Assembly: GCF_900461455.1 (NCBI RefSeq)
Contig: NZ_UGIA01000001.1
Coordinates: 930,001 to 994,000, forward strand
Direction: 5' to 3'
Length of the DNA stretch: 64,000 bases
Source of the DNA: Helicobacter acinonychis
Lineage (GTDB): Bacteria > Campylobacterota > Campylobacteria > Campylobacterales > Helicobacteraceae
Position numbers and translations under genes: made by a program. Below, piece by piece: positions 18,001-28,043 of this stretch (the stretch's first letter is position 1; each line of letters begins with the position of its first letter). The notes under the pieces were generated by a model. It saw only the letters and a program-made list of their open reading frames with translations. It made no database searches and was not told the DNA's origin.

Positions 18001-19851
18001 ATGCGAGATTTTGTAAAGCTTTTAAAAGAGCATAATGAATTAGAAATCATTGACGCTCCCCTTGAAGTGGATTTAGAAATCGCTCATTTGGCTTATATAG
18101 AAGCGAAAAAACCTAATGGAGGCAAAGCTCTCTTATTCACGCACCCCATAAGAAAAGAGCGTAATCAAATCAAAACCTTTGACATGCCTATTTTAATGAA
18201 CGCTTTTGGCTCATTCAAACGCTTAGAGCTTTTATTAAAAACCCCCATAGAGGATTTGCAACAACGCATGCAAGCTTTCTTGCACTTTAGTGCTCCTAAA
18301 AATTTCGCTGAAAGTTTGAAAGTCTTAAAGGATTTATGGGCTTTAAGACACATTTTCCCTAAAAAAACCGCTCGCCCTAAAAACCTCATCACCAAACAAA
18401 ACGAAGAGGTTAATCTATGGGATCTACCTGTTTTAAAAACTTGGGAAAAAGATGGTGGGGCTTTCATCACTATGGGGCAAGTCTATACCCAAAGCCTAGA
18501 TAATAAAAAAAAGAATTTAGGCATGTATCGTTTGCAAGTTTATGATAAAAACCATTTAGGCTTGCATTGGCAAATCCATAAAGACTCCCAACTCTTTTTC
18601 CACGAATACGCTAAAGCTAAAGTCAAAATGCCTGTAAGCATTGCGATTGGTGGGGATTTGCTCTATACATGGTGTGCTACTGCCCCCCTACCTTATGGTA
18701 TTTATGAGCTCATGCTCTATGGGTTTATTAGAGAGAAAAAAGCACAAGTGATGCCATGTTTGAGTAATCCTTTAAGCGTGCCAAAAGATTGCGACATTGT
18801 GATAGAGGGGTTTGTGGATTGCGAAAAGCTAGAGCTTGAAGGGCCTTTTGGGGATCACACTGGCTATTATACCCCCATTGAGCCTTACCCTATTTTAGAA
18901 GTCAAAACCATTAGTTGCAAAAAAGATTCCATTTATTTAGCCACCGTAGTGGGTAAGCCCCCTTTAGAAGACAAATACATGGGGTATTTGACTGAACGCT
19001 TATTCTTGCCTTTGCTAAAAACCAACGCCCCCAATCTTATAGACTATTACATGCCAGAAAATGGGGTGTTTCATAATTTGATTTTAGCTCAAATACACAC
19101 GCACTACAACGCCCATGCCAAACAAGTCATGCATGCTTTTTGGGGGGTGGGGCAAATGAGTTTTGTCAAACATGCGATTTTTGTCAATGAAGACGCTCCC
19201 AATTTAAGAGACACCAACGCTATCATTGAGTATGTATTAGAAAATTTTTCTAAAGAAAACGCGCTCATCTCTCAAGGCGTGTGTGATGCATTAGATCATG
19301 CAAGCCCTGAATACGCTATGGGGGGGAAACTTGGTATTGATGCGACCTCTAAAAGCAATACCCCCTACCCCACGCTTTTAGATGACAATGCCCTATTGGC
19401 ACTTTTACAAGATAAAATGCCAAATATCATTCTTTTGAAACAATACTATCCGCACACTCGTAACCCTATTTGTGTGATTAGCGTGGAAAAGAAAGATAAA
19501 AGCATCATTGAATTGGCTAAAAACTTGTTAGGTTTTGAAGAATATTTACGCATTGTGGTGTTTGTAGAGCATACAAGCAACGATTTGAATAACCCCTACA
19601 TGTTATTGTGGCGCGTTGTTAATAATATTGACGCGCAGCACGATATTCTCACCTCTAAACATTGCTTTTTTATAGACGCTACCAATAAGGGCATTATGGA
19701 CAAACATTTTAGAGAATGGCCCACAGAAACGAATTGCTCTATGGAAGTCATAGAGAATCTAAAAAAGAAAGGGTTTTTAAAGGATTTTGAAAAGTTGAAT
19801 CAAAAATTCCATCTCACGCATTCTTTTAGCACCCATAAAGAAGAACTATAA
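18001..19851 (+). CDS. ubiD: UbiD-family 3-octaprenyl-4-hydroxybenzoate decarboxylase
   Basis: A 616-residue UbiD-type decarboxylase (prenylated-FMN enzyme). The core has GPFGDHTGYYTP and the N-terminal MRDFVKLLKEHNELEIID. I take ATG 18001 because it gives the family length; an in-frame start at 17968 would lie inside serA. In Helicobacter, which makes menaquinone by the futalosine route, the true substrate may differ from the ubiquinone precursor in the name. yggS follows after 9 bp. Confidence 0.9.
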   Translation: MRDFVKLLKEHNELEIIDAPLEVDLEIAHLAYIEAKKPNGGKALLFTHPIRKERNQIKTFDMPILMNAFGSFKRLELLLKTPIEDLQQRMQAFLHFSAPKNFAESLKVLKDLWALRHIFPKKTARPKNLITKQNEEVNLWDLPVLKTWEKDGGAFITMGQVYTQSLDNKKKNLGMYRLQVYDKNHLGLHWQIHKDSQLFFHEYAKAKVKMPVSIAIGGDLLYTWCATAPLPYGIYELMLYGFIREKKAQVMPCLSNPLSVPKDCDIVIEGFVDCEKLELEGPFGDHTGYYTPIEPYPILEVKTISCKKDSIYLATVVGKPPLEDKYMGYLTERLFLPLLKTNAPNLIDYYMPENGVFHNLILAQIHTHYNAHAKQVMHAFWGVGQMSFVKHAIFVNEDAPNLRDTNAIIEYVLENFSKENALISQGVCDALDHASPEYAMGGKLGIDATSKSNTPYPTLLDDNALLALLQDKMPNIILLKQYYPHTRNPICVISVEKKDKSIIELAKNLLGFEEYLRIVVFVEHTSNDLNNPYMLLWRVVNNIDAQHDILTSKHCFFIDATNKGIMDKHFREWPTETNCSMEVIENLKKKGFLKDFEKLNQKFHLTHSFSTHKEEL

Positions 19852-19860
19852 AGAAGATCT

Positions 19861-20529
19861 ATGATAGATTATCGCCAAAAAATTGATTTTCTCATTGCAA
19901 AAATAGAAAAAGCACGCATCGCCTATTCAAGACACCATATTGTAAAAATCGTGGCTATTTCAAAAAACGCTCCCCTAGAAGCCATCCAGCATTACTACAA
20001 TTGCTCTCAAAGGGCTTTTGGAGAAAATAAAGTTCAAGATTTAAAAACTAAAATGCACTATTTAGAACATTTGCCCCTTGAGTGGCACATGGTAGGCTCT
20101 TTACAAGAAAATAAGATCAACACGCTTTTAAGTTTAAAACCCGCCCTTTTGCATTCTTTAGACTCTTTAGAACTCGCTTTAAAAATAGAAAAGCGTTGCA
20201 AAACCCTAGGTGTAACCTTAAACGCCCTTTTACAGGTTAATAGCGCGTATGAAAAAAGTAAAAGTGGGGTAAGACCTGAAGAAACGCTAGATTTTTATTC
20301 TCAAATCAGTAAAACTTGCAAACATATCAAGCTTAAGGGGCTTATGTGTATAGGAGCACACACTGATGATGAAGCAAAAATTGAAAAATCCTTTATAATG
20401 ACCAAAAAACTTTTTGATCAACTAAAGAATGCGAGCATCCTTTCAATGGGCATGAGTAATGATTTTGAATTAGCGATTGCTTGCGGAGCAAATCTTTTAA
20501 GGATTGGCTCTTTTTTGTTTAAAGAGTGA
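19861..20529 (+). CDS. YggS-family PLP homeostasis protein
   Basis: A 222-residue single-domain alanine-racemase-like barrel that binds pyridoxal phosphate. Lys35 in VAISKNAPLE is the expected Schiff-base lysine, and FGENKVQDLKTK and LSMGMSNDFELAI are family signatures. These proteins buffer PLP rather than catalyse a known reaction. The next gene begins within two bases of its stop, so translation is probably coupled. Confidence 0.9.
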   Translation: MIDYRQKIDFLIAKIEKARIAYSRHHIVKIVAISKNAPLEAIQHYYNCSQRAFGENKVQDLKTKMHYLEHLPLEWHMVGSLQENKINTLLSLKPALLHSLDSLELALKIEKRCKTLGVTLNALLQVNSAYEKSKSGVRPEETLDFYSQISKTCKHIKLKGLMCIGAHTDDEAKIEKSFIMTKKLFDQLKNASILSMGMSNDFELAIACGANLLRIGSFLFKE

Positions 20530-20530
20530 G

Positions 20531-21292
20531 GTGCTAGAAATTTTTACGCTTGAAAGTGGGGCTGTTTTTATCTCTGATGCACATTTTTTACCTAAAAGCC
20601 CTTATTTAATCAATACGCTTAAAGAACTTTTATGCATTAAACCCCCACAAGTCTTTTTTATGGGCGATATTTTCCATGTCCTTGTGGGCTATTTACCCCT
20701 AGATGAAGAGCAACAAACAATCATTGATTTGATTAACGCTTTAAGCGAAATCGTGCAAGTTTTTTATTTTGAAGGCAACCATGATTTTTCCATGCGTTTT
20801 GTTCTCAGCCCTAAAGTGGTTATTTTTGAGCGCCACAACCAGCCCGCATTATTCCAATACCACAACAAACGCTTTTTACTAGCCCATGGGGATTTGTTCA
20901 TCACTAAAGCGTATGAATTTTACATCACGCAACTCACTTCCACTTGGGCGAGATTTTTTCTAACTTTTTTAAATTTAATGAGTTTTAAAACCTTATACCC
21001 CTTTTTGAAAAAACTCATCTATAAAAAACCCATCCGCCTTTGGGAATTAGAGCCACAACCATTGCAAGCCTTTATTAATCAGCGCTTAAAAGCCTATCAA
21101 AACTATATCAAAGATCTTAAAGGAATTAACGGAATTGATGGGATTATAGAGGGGCATTTTCATCTCAAAAGCGATATAAAAACCCCCTTGAGTGCACCTA
21201 TTTATTGCCCACTGCCCTCTTTTTATTACAAACAAAGCCTTTTTAAGGTATCATCAAGCATTTTAGAATCATCTCACAATAAGGACGCCTAA
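20531..21292 (+). CDS. calcineurin-like phosphoesterase, LpxH-like
   Basis: A protein of about 253 residues with the five metallophosphoesterase blocks: FISDAHFL, MGDIFH, EGNHDF, AHGD and EGHFH. This fits UDP-2,3-diacylglucosamine hydrolase (lipid A synthesis), and the H. pylori orthologue occupies the same place (HP0394 position). The start is taken as GTG 20531 (LEIFTLESGAVFISD); an in-frame ATG at 20504 lies within yggS. cheV follows after 3 bp. Confidence 0.8.
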   Translation: MLEIFTLESGAVFISDAHFLPKSPYLINTLKELLCIKPPQVFFMGDIFHVLVGYLPLDEEQQTIIDLINALSEIVQVFYFEGNHDFSMRFVLSPKVVIFERHNQPALFQYHNKRFLLAHGDLFITKAYEFYITQLTSTWARFFLTFLNLMSFKTLYPFLKKLIYKKPIRLWELEPQPLQAFINQRLKAYQNYIKDLKGINGIDGIIEGHFHLKSDIKTPLSAPIYCPLPSFYYKQSLFKVSSSILESSHNKDA

Positions 21293-21295
21293 ATC

Positions 21296-22234
21296 ATGGC
21301 AGAAAAAATGGCTAACGCTTTAAAATTAAGCGAAATAGAGCTCGTGGATTTTCGTATTTATGGCATGCAAGAGGGTGTCCCTTATGAGGGGATTTATGGC
21401 ATCAATGTAGCCAAAGTCCAAGAAATCATCCCCATGCCCACCCTTTTTGAATACCCCACGAATTTGGATTATATTATCGGCGTGTTTGACTTACGCTCCA
21501 CGATCATTCCGCTTATTGACTTGGCTAAATGGATAGGGATTGTTCCAGATAAAAGCAAGGAAAATGAAAAAATTGTCATTATTGCGGAGTTTAATAATGT
21601 TAAATTGGGTTTTTTAGTCCATTCAGCTAGGCGTATCAGACGCATTAGTTGGAAAGATGTAGAGCCTGCAACCTTTAGTGCATCCAATAGTATCCATAAA
21701 GAAAATATCACCGGTACCACGCGCATTGAAAACGATAAAACCTTGCTCATTTTGGATTTAGAAAGCATTTTAGACGATTTAAAGCTTAATGAAAACGCTA
21801 ACAAAACAGAGAATTTTACCCCTAAAGAGCGTTTTGAAGGTGAAGTGTTGTTTTTAGATGATAGCAAAACGGCGAGAAAAACCTTAAAAAACCATTTGAG
21901 CAAATTGGGTTTTAATATCACTGAAGCCGTGGATGGGGAAGATGGGTTGAATAAATTAGAGATGTTATTCAAAAAATATGGGGACGATTTAAGAAATCAT
22001 TTAAAATTCATTATTTCAGATGTTGAAATGCCTAAAATGGATGGCTATCATTTCTTATTCAAGCTCCAAAAAGACCCAAGGTTTGCTTATATCCCAGTGA
22101 TTTTTAATTCTTCTATTTGCGATAATTATAGCGCTGAAAGGGCTAAAGAAATGGGGGCTGTGGCGTATTTAGTCAAGTTTGACGCAGAAAAATTCACCGA
22201 AGAAATTTCTAAGATTTTAGACAAGAATGCGTAA
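21296..22234 (+). CDS. cheV: chemotaxis coupling protein CheV
   Basis: A 312-residue protein with an N-terminal CheW-like domain (about 10-165, with GIYGINVAKVQEI and IGVFDLRSTIIPLIDLA) and a C-terminal receiver domain (about 180-312, acidic LFLDDSK, phospho-acceptor Asp in ISDVEMPKMDG, Lys in VKFD). It links receptors to CheA and may act as a phosphate sink. Lying just before cheA-cheW it corresponds to CheV3 of H. pylori. The receiver keeps all key residues. Confidence 0.93.
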   Translation: MAEKMANALKLSEIELVDFRIYGMQEGVPYEGIYGINVAKVQEIIPMPTLFEYPTNLDYIIGVFDLRSTIIPLIDLAKWIGIVPDKSKENEKIVIIAEFNNVKLGFLVHSARRIRRISWKDVEPATFSASNSIHKENITGTTRIENDKTLLILDLESILDDLKLNENANKTENFTPKERFEGEVLFLDDSKTARKTLKNHLSKLGFNITEAVDGEDGLNKLEMLFKKYGDDLRNHLKFIISDVEMPKMDGYHFLFKLQKDPRFAYIPVIFNSSICDNYSAERAKEMGAVAYLVKFDAEKFTEEISKILDKNA

Positions 22235-22289
22235 TTCTTTTTATAAAATTGTAGAATACTCTTATCTCAAACGCTAAAAGGGGTTTTAA

Positions 22290-24713
22290 ATGGATGATTT
22301 GCAAGAAATAATGGAAGACTTCTTGATTGAAGCCTTTGAAATGAATGAGCAGTTGGATCAGGATTTAGTGGAATTAGAGCATAATCCTGAAGATTTGGAA
22401 TTACTCAATCGCATTTTTAGAGTCGCCCACACCATTAAAGGCTCTAGCTCGTTTTTGAATCTTAACATTCTCACGCACCTCACGCACAACATGGAAGATG
22501 TCTTAAATCGTGCCAGAAAAGGCGAGATCAAGATCACGCCTGATATTATGGATGTCGTGTTGCGCTCCATTGATTTGATGAAAACTTTGCTCGTAACGAT
22601 TAGAGATACCGGCTCTGATAACAATAACGGCAAGGAAAATGAGATTGAAGAAGTGGTCAAACAACTTCAAGCCATTACAAGCCAAAATGCAGAGAGCGCT
22701 CAGGAAACTTTAGGAACTAAAGAAGCCCCCCAACAAGAAAATAAAGAAGAAATTAAAAAAGAAGCTCAACAAGAAACCAAAGAAAATAAAACCCCTACCA
22801 CACAAAACCCCACAAGCGATAACCCATTAGCGGATGAGCCGGATTTGGATTACGCTAACATGAGCGCTGAAGAAGTGGAAGCCGAAATTGAACGGTTGCT
22901 TAACAAACGCCAAGAGGCCGATAAAGAACGAAGAGCCCAAAAAAAACAAGCTAACCCCAAACAAGAAGTTACACCAGCAAAAGAACCCCAAAAAACAGAA
23001 ACTCCCAAAGCCCCTAAAACAGAAACTAAAGCCAAGGTTAAAACAGATAGAGAAGAAAATAAAGCCCCCTCTATTGGCGTGGAGCAAACCGTTAGGGTGG
23101 ATGTGCGCCGATTAGATCATTTGATGAATCTAATTGGTGAGCTTGTTTTAGGTAAAAACCGCTTGATTAGGATTTATAGCGATGTGGAAGAGCGGTATGA
23201 TGGGGAGAAATTTTTAGAGGAATTAAACCAGGTGGTTTCTTCTATTTCAGCAGTAACGACAGACTTGCAGCTTGCAGTGATGAAAACACGAATGCAACCG
23301 GTGGGTAAGGTGTTTAACAAATTCCCTCGCATGGTAAGGGATTTGAGCCGAGAGTTAGGCAAGAGCATTGAATTAATCATTGAAGGCGAAGAAACCGAAT
23401 TGGACAAATCTATTGTGGAAGAAATTGGCGATCCGCTCATTCATATTATCCGCAACTCATGCGATCATGGGATCGAGCCTTTGGAAGAAAGAAAAAGGCT
23501 TAACAAACCTGAAACCGGTAAAGTGCAATTGAGCGCGTATAATGAGGGTAACCACATTGTGATTAAAATCTCTGATGATGGTAAGGGGTTAGATCCTGCA
23601 ATGCTTAAAGAAAAAGCGGTTGAAAAAGGGGTGATTAGCGAAAGAGATGCTGAAAGCATGAGCGATAGGGAAGCGTTTAACCTTATTTTCAAGCCAGGCT
23701 TTTCTACCGCAAAAGCCGTTTCTAATGTTTCAGGCAGAGGCGTGGGCATGGATGTGGTGAAAACCAATATTGAAAAGCTTAATGGGATCATTGAAATTGA
23801 TTCAGAAGTGGGGGTAGGCACGACTCAAAAGCTTAAAATCCCTCTCACTCTAGCTATCATTCAAGCTTTACTCGTGGGCGTTCAAGAAGAATATTACGCT
23901 ATCCCACTTTCTTCAGTTTTAGAAACCGTGCGCATCATTCAGGATGAAATTTACACCGTTGATGGCAAGAGTGTGTTGCGCTTAAGAAATGAGGTGCTTT
24001 CTTTGGTGCGCCTTTCTGATATTTTTAAAGTGGATGCTATTTTTGAATCCAGTGCTGATGTGTATGTGGTCATCATTGGCTTGGCTGATCAAAAAATTGG
24101 CGTGATCGTGGATTATTTGATCGGTCAAGAAGAAGTGGTCATCAAATCTTTAGGCTATTATCTTAAAAACACCAAAGGTATTGCCGGTGCTACGGTGAGA
24201 GGTGATGGGAAAATCACTCTCATTGTAGATGTAGGGGCGATGATGGATATGGCAAAAAGCATCAAAGTCAATATCACTAATTTGATGAATGAATCAGAAA
24301 ACACGAAAAACAAAAATTCTCCTAGCGACTATGTCGTCTTAGCGATTGATGACAGCAGCACGGACAGAGCGATTATCCGCAAATGTTTAAAACCATTAGG
24401 TATCACGCTTTTAGAGGCCACCAATGGGTTAGAGGGATTAGAAATGCTTAAAAGTGGCGATAAGATTCCGGACGCTATTTTAGTGGATATTGAGATGCCC
24501 AAAATGGATGGCTACACTTTCGCTTCTGAAGTGCGCAAATACAATAAATTCAAAAACTTGCCTTTGATTGCGGTCACTAGTCGGGTGACTAAAACCGACA
24601 GGATGCGTGGCGTTGAATCGGGCATGACTGAATACATCACTAAACCTTATAGCGGTGAGTATTTAGCGAGCGTAGTGAAGCGCAGCATTAAATTAGAAGG
24701 AGGCCAATCATGA
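22290..24713 (+). CDS. cheA: chemotaxis histidine kinase CheA with C-terminal receiver (CheAY)
   Basis: An 807-residue protein. P1 Hpt domain with phospho-acceptor His47 in AHTIKGSSSFL; a linker of about 130 residues (about 130-265) rich in Lys, Glu, Gln, Pro and Thr where a P2 domain would usually lie; P3 dimerisation; P4 ATPase with the N box RNSCDHGIEP, G1 DDGKGLDP and G2 GRGVGMDVV; P5 CheW-like; and a C-terminal receiver (AIDDSSTDRA, Asp in LVDIEMPKMDG). The fused receiver is typical of Helicobacter. Its 3' end overlaps cheW by 4 bp. Confidence 0.95.
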   Translation: MDDLQEIMEDFLIEAFEMNEQLDQDLVELEHNPEDLELLNRIFRVAHTIKGSSSFLNLNILTHLTHNMEDVLNRARKGEIKITPDIMDVVLRSIDLMKTLLVTIRDTGSDNNNGKENEIEEVVKQLQAITSQNAESAQETLGTKEAPQQENKEEIKKEAQQETKENKTPTTQNPTSDNPLADEPDLDYANMSAEEVEAEIERLLNKRQEADKERRAQKKQANPKQEVTPAKEPQKTETPKAPKTETKAKVKTDREENKAPSIGVEQTVRVDVRRLDHLMNLIGELVLGKNRLIRIYSDVEERYDGEKFLEELNQVVSSISAVTTDLQLAVMKTRMQPVGKVFNKFPRMVRDLSRELGKSIELIIEGEETELDKSIVEEIGDPLIHIIRNSCDHGIEPLEERKRLNKPETGKVQLSAYNEGNHIVIKISDDGKGLDPAMLKEKAVEKGVISERDAESMSDREAFNLIFKPGFSTAKAVSNVSGRGVGMDVVKTNIEKLNGIIEIDSEVGVGTTQKLKIPLTLAIIQALLVGVQEEYYAIPLSSVLETVRIIQDEIYTVDGKSVLRLRNEVLSLVRLSDIFKVDAIFESSADVYVVIIGLADQKIGVIVDYLIGQEEVVIKSLGYYLKNTKGIAGATVRGDGKITLIVDVGAMMDMAKSIKVNITNLMNESENTKNKNSPSDYVVLAIDDSSTDRAIIRKCLKPLGITLLEATNGLEGLEMLKSGDKIPDAILVDIEMPKMDGYTFASEVRKYNKFKNLPLIAVTSRVTKTDRMRGVESGMTEYITKPYSGEYLASVVKRSIKLEGGQS

Positions 24714-25207
24714 GCGATCCATTGAAAGATTTATTTGAAAAACAAAAAGAAGCCAACACCAACCCCAAGCAAGAAGATAATGAAGAAGTCTTGCAATTCA
24801 TTGGCTTTATTATCGGCGATGAAGAGTATGCCATTCCTATTTTGAATATTTTAGAGATTGTCAAACCCATCGGCTACACACGAGTTCCTGAAACGCCAAA
24901 CTATGTGCTTGGCGTGTTCAATTTAAGGGGTAATGTCTTCCCTTTGATTAACTTGCGCTTGAAATTTGGCTTGAAAGCGGAAAAACAAAATAAAGACACT
25001 CGTTACTTGGTGGTGCGCCATAACGACCAGATCGCTGGGTTTTTCATTGATCGCTTGACTGAAGCCATTCGCATCAAACAAACGGATATTGACCCTGTGC
25101 CAGAGACTTTGAGCGATAACAACAATCTAACTTATGGTATTGGGAAGCAAAACGACCGATTGGTAACCATTTTAAGAGTGGAAGAAATCCTAAAAAAAGA
25201 CTTTTAA
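24710..25207 (+). CDS. cheW: chemotaxis coupling protein CheW
   Basis: A 165-residue single CheW domain (EYAIPILNILEIVKPI, LGVFNLRGNVFPLINLR, RTVTILRVEEIL-like end) with a charged N-terminal extension of about 28 residues. It couples receptors to CheA. The ATG overlaps the cheA stop (ATGA), so the two are translationally coupled. It closes the plus-strand block of housekeeping genes. Confidence 0.95.
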   Translation: MSDPLKDLFEKQKEANTNPKQEDNEEVLQFIGFIIGDEEYAIPILNILEIVKPIGYTRVPETPNYVLGVFNLRGNVFPLINLRLKFGLKAEKQNKDTRYLVVRHNDQIAGFFIDRLTEAIRIKQTDIDPVPETLSDNNNLTYGIGKQNDRLVTILRVEEILKKDF

Positions 25208-25217
25208 AACTTCTAGC

Positions 25218-25242
25218 TTAAGCCCCTATCATGGGCTTTTAA
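25218..25242 (+). terminator. rho-independent terminator after cheW
   Basis: AAGCCC (25220-25225) pairs with GGGCTT (25233-25238), loop CTATCAT, followed by TTAAA. The remaining gap to 25551 is AT-rich, with T and A runs, and shows no gene. Confidence 0.65.
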
Positions 25243-25551
25243 ACACTTGCTCTATTATCCTAGCGTTCATCAAAATTGACAATCCCATGCAAATTAGTTA
25301 AAGCGTTTTGATGGGATAGGACCAATAAAAATTATCAAAAAAGATTGCACTCAATCGTTTCTTTTTCTTTTTTCTTACCATTTAGTGTTGCTTTTTTTAA
25401 AAAATTTCATACTTTTTGCATTTTTTTGCATTTTCTTGTTTACTTTGCAAAAATTTTGATTTAAAAACGATTAGTCTCCTATTTTAGGGGTTTCTTTAGG
25501 ATTATTGGATGGCAATAACTCCCTTTTTTCCCTTATTGTTCTGTTTAAAAG

Positions 25552-25576
25552 TATTACTTTCTTAAAAAAGTTAATA
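25552..25576 (+). promoter_or_regulatory. NikR-like operator upstream of ureA2
   Basis: The half-sites TATTA (25552-25556) and TAATA (25572-25576) are perfect inverted copies separated by 15 bp. That is the half-site and spacing of the Helicobacter NikR operator (TATWATT-N11-AATWATA); the two inner positions of each half deviate. It ends 8 bp before the extended -10 element, so it covers the -35 region, where bound repressor would block RNA polymerase. In H. mustelae ureA2B2 is known to be repressed by nickel through NikR; that it acts here is inference. Confidence 0.55.
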
Positions 25577-25584
25577 ACAAAATG

Positions 25585-25593
25585 TGTTATGAT
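25585..25593 (+). promoter_or_regulatory. extended -10 promoter of ureA2B2
   Basis: TG-T-TATGAT at 25585-25593 is an extended -10 element, about 36 bp upstream of the ureA2 ATG. The ribosome site AAGGAG at about 25619 follows. A transcription start near 25600 is predicted. Confidence 0.6.
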
Positions 25594-25629
25594 TGCCTCG
25601 CCTTTAAATTTTATTCACAAGGAGAAAAG

Positions 25630-26313
25630 ATGAGATTAACTCCCAAAGAGCAAGAAAAATTCTTGTTGTATTATGCAGGAGAAGTTGCCAGAAAGCGTAA
25701 AGCTGAAGGCTTGAAACTCAACCACCCAGAAGCCATTGCCTATGTTAGTGCACACATCATGGATGAAGCAAGGCGTGGTAAAAAAACGGTGGCTGATTTG
25801 ATGCAAGAGTGCATGCACTTTTTGAAAAAAGATGAGGTCATGGAAGGCGTGGGGAATATGATTCCTGATTTAGGCGTAGAAGCTTGTTTCCCTGATGGCA
25901 CTAAACTTGTCACAGTGAATTGGCCTGTAGAGCCTGATAACCATAAAGCAGGGGAAATCAAATTTGGTAGCGATGAAGACATTGAAATCAACGCCCACAA
26001 GCAAGCTAACGCTATTAAGCTTAAAGTGAAAAACAACGGCACAAGATCGTTGCATGTAGGTAGCCATTTCCATTTCTTTGAAGCGAACAGAGCTTTAGAA
26101 TTTGACAGAGAAAAAGCTTATGGCAAACGATTGGATATTCCTAGCGGTAACACTTTAAGGATTGGTGCGGGCGAAACTAAAGAAGTGACTTTGATTGATA
26201 TTGGAGGCTCTAAAAAAGTGATAGGCATGAATGGGCTTACAAACAATATCGCCAATGAACGCCACAAACCTTTTGCGATAGAAAACGCTAAAAAACATGG
26301 ATTTTTAAAATAA
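25630..26313 (+). CDS. ureA2: second-type urease subunit alpha (fused gamma-beta), UreA2
   Basis: A 227-residue protein. Residues about 1-100 are the urease gamma domain ([35 protein letters not shown]-type helices) and about 115-227 the beta domain ([20 protein letters not shown]). This fusion is typical of Helicobacter. It is shorter and much diverged from H. pylori UreA (238 residues, which ends in a longer tail), for example it begins [10 protein letters not shown] and ends KKHGFLK. The pattern fits UreA2 of the iron-dependent, nickel-independent urease described in H. mustelae. I start at ATG 25630 behind AAGGAG; an upstream in-frame ATG at 25582 lies at the promoter. Confidence 0.9.
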   Translation: MRLTPKEQEKFLLYYAGEVARKRKAEGLKLNHPEAIAYVSAHIMDEARRGKKTVADLMQECMHFLKKDEVMEGVGNMIPDLGVEACFPDGTKLVTVNWPVEPDNHKAGEIKFGSDEDIEINAHKQANAIKLKVKNNGTRSLHVGSHFHFFEANRALEFDREKAYGKRLDIPSGNTLRIGAGETKEVTLIDIGGSKKVIGMNGLTNNIANERHKPFAIENAKKHGFLK

Positions 26314-26323
26314 GGAGTTTGTT

Positions 26324-28033
26324 ATGAAAATGAAAAAACTTGATTATGTCAATACTTACGGACCCACTAAAGGGGATAAAGTAAGATTGGGCGATACAGA
26401 GCTTTGGGCAGAAGTAGAGCATGATTATACCATCTATGGCGAAGAGTTGAAATTTGGTGCAGGCAAGACCATTAGAGAAGGCATGGGGCAAAGCAACAGC
26501 CATGATGAAAACACTTTGGATTTAGTGATCACCAACGCTCTTATTATTGACTATACCGGCATTTATAAGGCTGATATTGGGATTAAAAACGGCAAGATTG
26601 CAGGCATTGGGAAAGCAGGCAATAAGGACATGCAAGATGGTGTTAGCCCTAATTTAGTCGTAGGCGTGGGCACAGAAGCTTTAGCAGGAGAAGGCATGAT
26701 AGTTACCGCTGGTGGGATTGATAGCCACACGCATTTTTTAAGCCCTCAACAATTCCCCACAGCTCTAGCTAATGGCGTAACCACTATGTTTGGTGGCGGA
26801 ACTGGTCCGGTAGATGGCACGAATGCGACCACCATCACTCCAGGGGAATGGAATATCCACAGAATGTTAAGAGCCGCTGAAGAATACGCCATGAATGTGG
26901 GCTTTTTAGGGAAAGGGAATTCTTCAAGCAAAACCCAATTGGTGGAACAAATTGAAGCTGGGGTTATAGGCTTTAAATTGCATGAGGATTGGGGCACGAC
27001 TCCTAGCGCAATTAACACATGCTTAAGCGTCGCTGATGAATACGATGTGCAAGTGTGCATCCACACAGACACCGTGAATGAAGCTGGGTATGTGGAAAAC
27101 ACGCTCAATGCGATGAATGGGCGTGCCATCCATGCATACCACATTGAAGGGGCAGGCGGAGGACATAGCCCAGATGTTATCACTATGGCCGGTGAAGAAA
27201 ACATCCTACCCAGTTCCACCACCCCAACTATTCCTTATACCATAAATACGGTTGCAGAACACTTAGATATGCTAATGACCTGCCACCATTTGGACAAAAA
27301 GATCCGAGAGGATTTACAATTTTCACAAAGCCGTATCCGCCCAGGCAGTATTGCAGCTGAAGATGTTTTGCATGACAATGGCATGATTGCTATGACAAGC
27401 TCTGACTCTCAAGCGATGGGAAGAGCAGGCGAAGTCGTTCCAAGAACTTGGCAAACCGCTGATAAAAACAAGAAAGAGTTTGGTCCTTTAAAAGAAGACG
27501 CTCAAAATGGGAATGACAATTTCCGCATCAAACGCTACATTTCTAAATACACCATTAACCCTGCTATTACGCATGGCGTGAGCGAATACATTGGCTCTGT
27601 GGAAGCAGGAAAGATCGCTGATTTAGTCGTGTGGAATCCGGCCTTTTTTGGGGTGAAACCTAAAATCATCATTAAAGGCGGTTTGGTCGTATTCTCTGAA
27701 ATGGGCGATAGCAACGCATCTGTGCCAACCCCTCAACCTGTTTATTACAGAGAAATGTTTGGTCATCATGGAAAGGCTAAATTTGACACGAGCATCACTT
27801 TTGTCAATAAGCTCGCTTATGAAAAGGGCATTAAAGAAAAGCTTGGATTGGAAAGAAAGGTATTGCCCATCAAAAATGTGCGCAATATCACTAAAAAAGA
27901 CTTTAAGTTCAACAACACCACAGGAAAACTCACCGTTGACCCTAAAAGCTTTGAAGTCTTTTTGGAGGGCAAACTTTGCACTTCCAAGCCAGCGAGCGAA
28001 TTGCCTTTAGCGCAACGATACACTTTCTTTTAG
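26324..28033 (+). CDS. ureB2: second-type urease catalytic subunit UreB2
   Basis: A 569-residue urease catalytic subunit, same length as H. pylori UreB but clearly diverged. All active-site residues are present: metal ligands His135 and His137 (GIDSHTHF), the carbamylated Lys218 (GFKLHEDWG), His247, His273, Asp361, and the flap Cys320-His321 (TCHHLDKK). The enzyme hydrolyses urea to ammonia and carbamate. In the known UreA2B2 of H. mustelae the metal is iron and the enzyme is oxygen-labile; this metal use is assumed here from family. No ureI, ureE, ureF, ureG or ureH follows, unlike the classical operon. An alternative start is ATG 26330. Confidence 0.9.
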   Translation: MKMKKLDYVNTYGPTKGDKVRLGDTELWAEVEHDYTIYGEELKFGAGKTIREGMGQSNSHDENTLDLVITNALIIDYTGIYKADIGIKNGKIAGIGKAGNKDMQDGVSPNLVVGVGTEALAGEGMIVTAGGIDSHTHFLSPQQFPTALANGVTTMFGGGTGPVDGTNATTITPGEWNIHRMLRAAEEYAMNVGFLGKGNSSSKTQLVEQIEAGVIGFKLHEDWGTTPSAINTCLSVADEYDVQVCIHTDTVNEAGYVENTLNAMNGRAIHAYHIEGAGGGHSPDVITMAGEENILPSSTTPTIPYTINTVAEHLDMLMTCHHLDKKIREDLQFSQSRIRPGSIAAEDVLHDNGMIAMTSSDSQAMGRAGEVVPRTWQTADKNKKEFGPLKEDAQNGNDNFRIKRYISKYTINPAITHGVSEYIGSVEAGKIADLVVWNPAFFGVKPKIIIKGGLVVFSEMGDSNASVPTPQPVYYREMFGHHGKAKFDTSITFVNKLAYEKGIKEKLGLERKVLPIKNVRNITKKDFKFNNTTGKLTVDPKSFEVFLEGKLCTSKPASELPLAQRYTFF

Positions 28034-28043
28034 AAAAAACGCT

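Noticed and set aside
25630-28033. Calling the urease pair the classical ureAB
   Set aside because: UreA is shorter with a different tail, UreB differs at many positions from the H. pylori protein, and ureI and the accessory genes do not follow.
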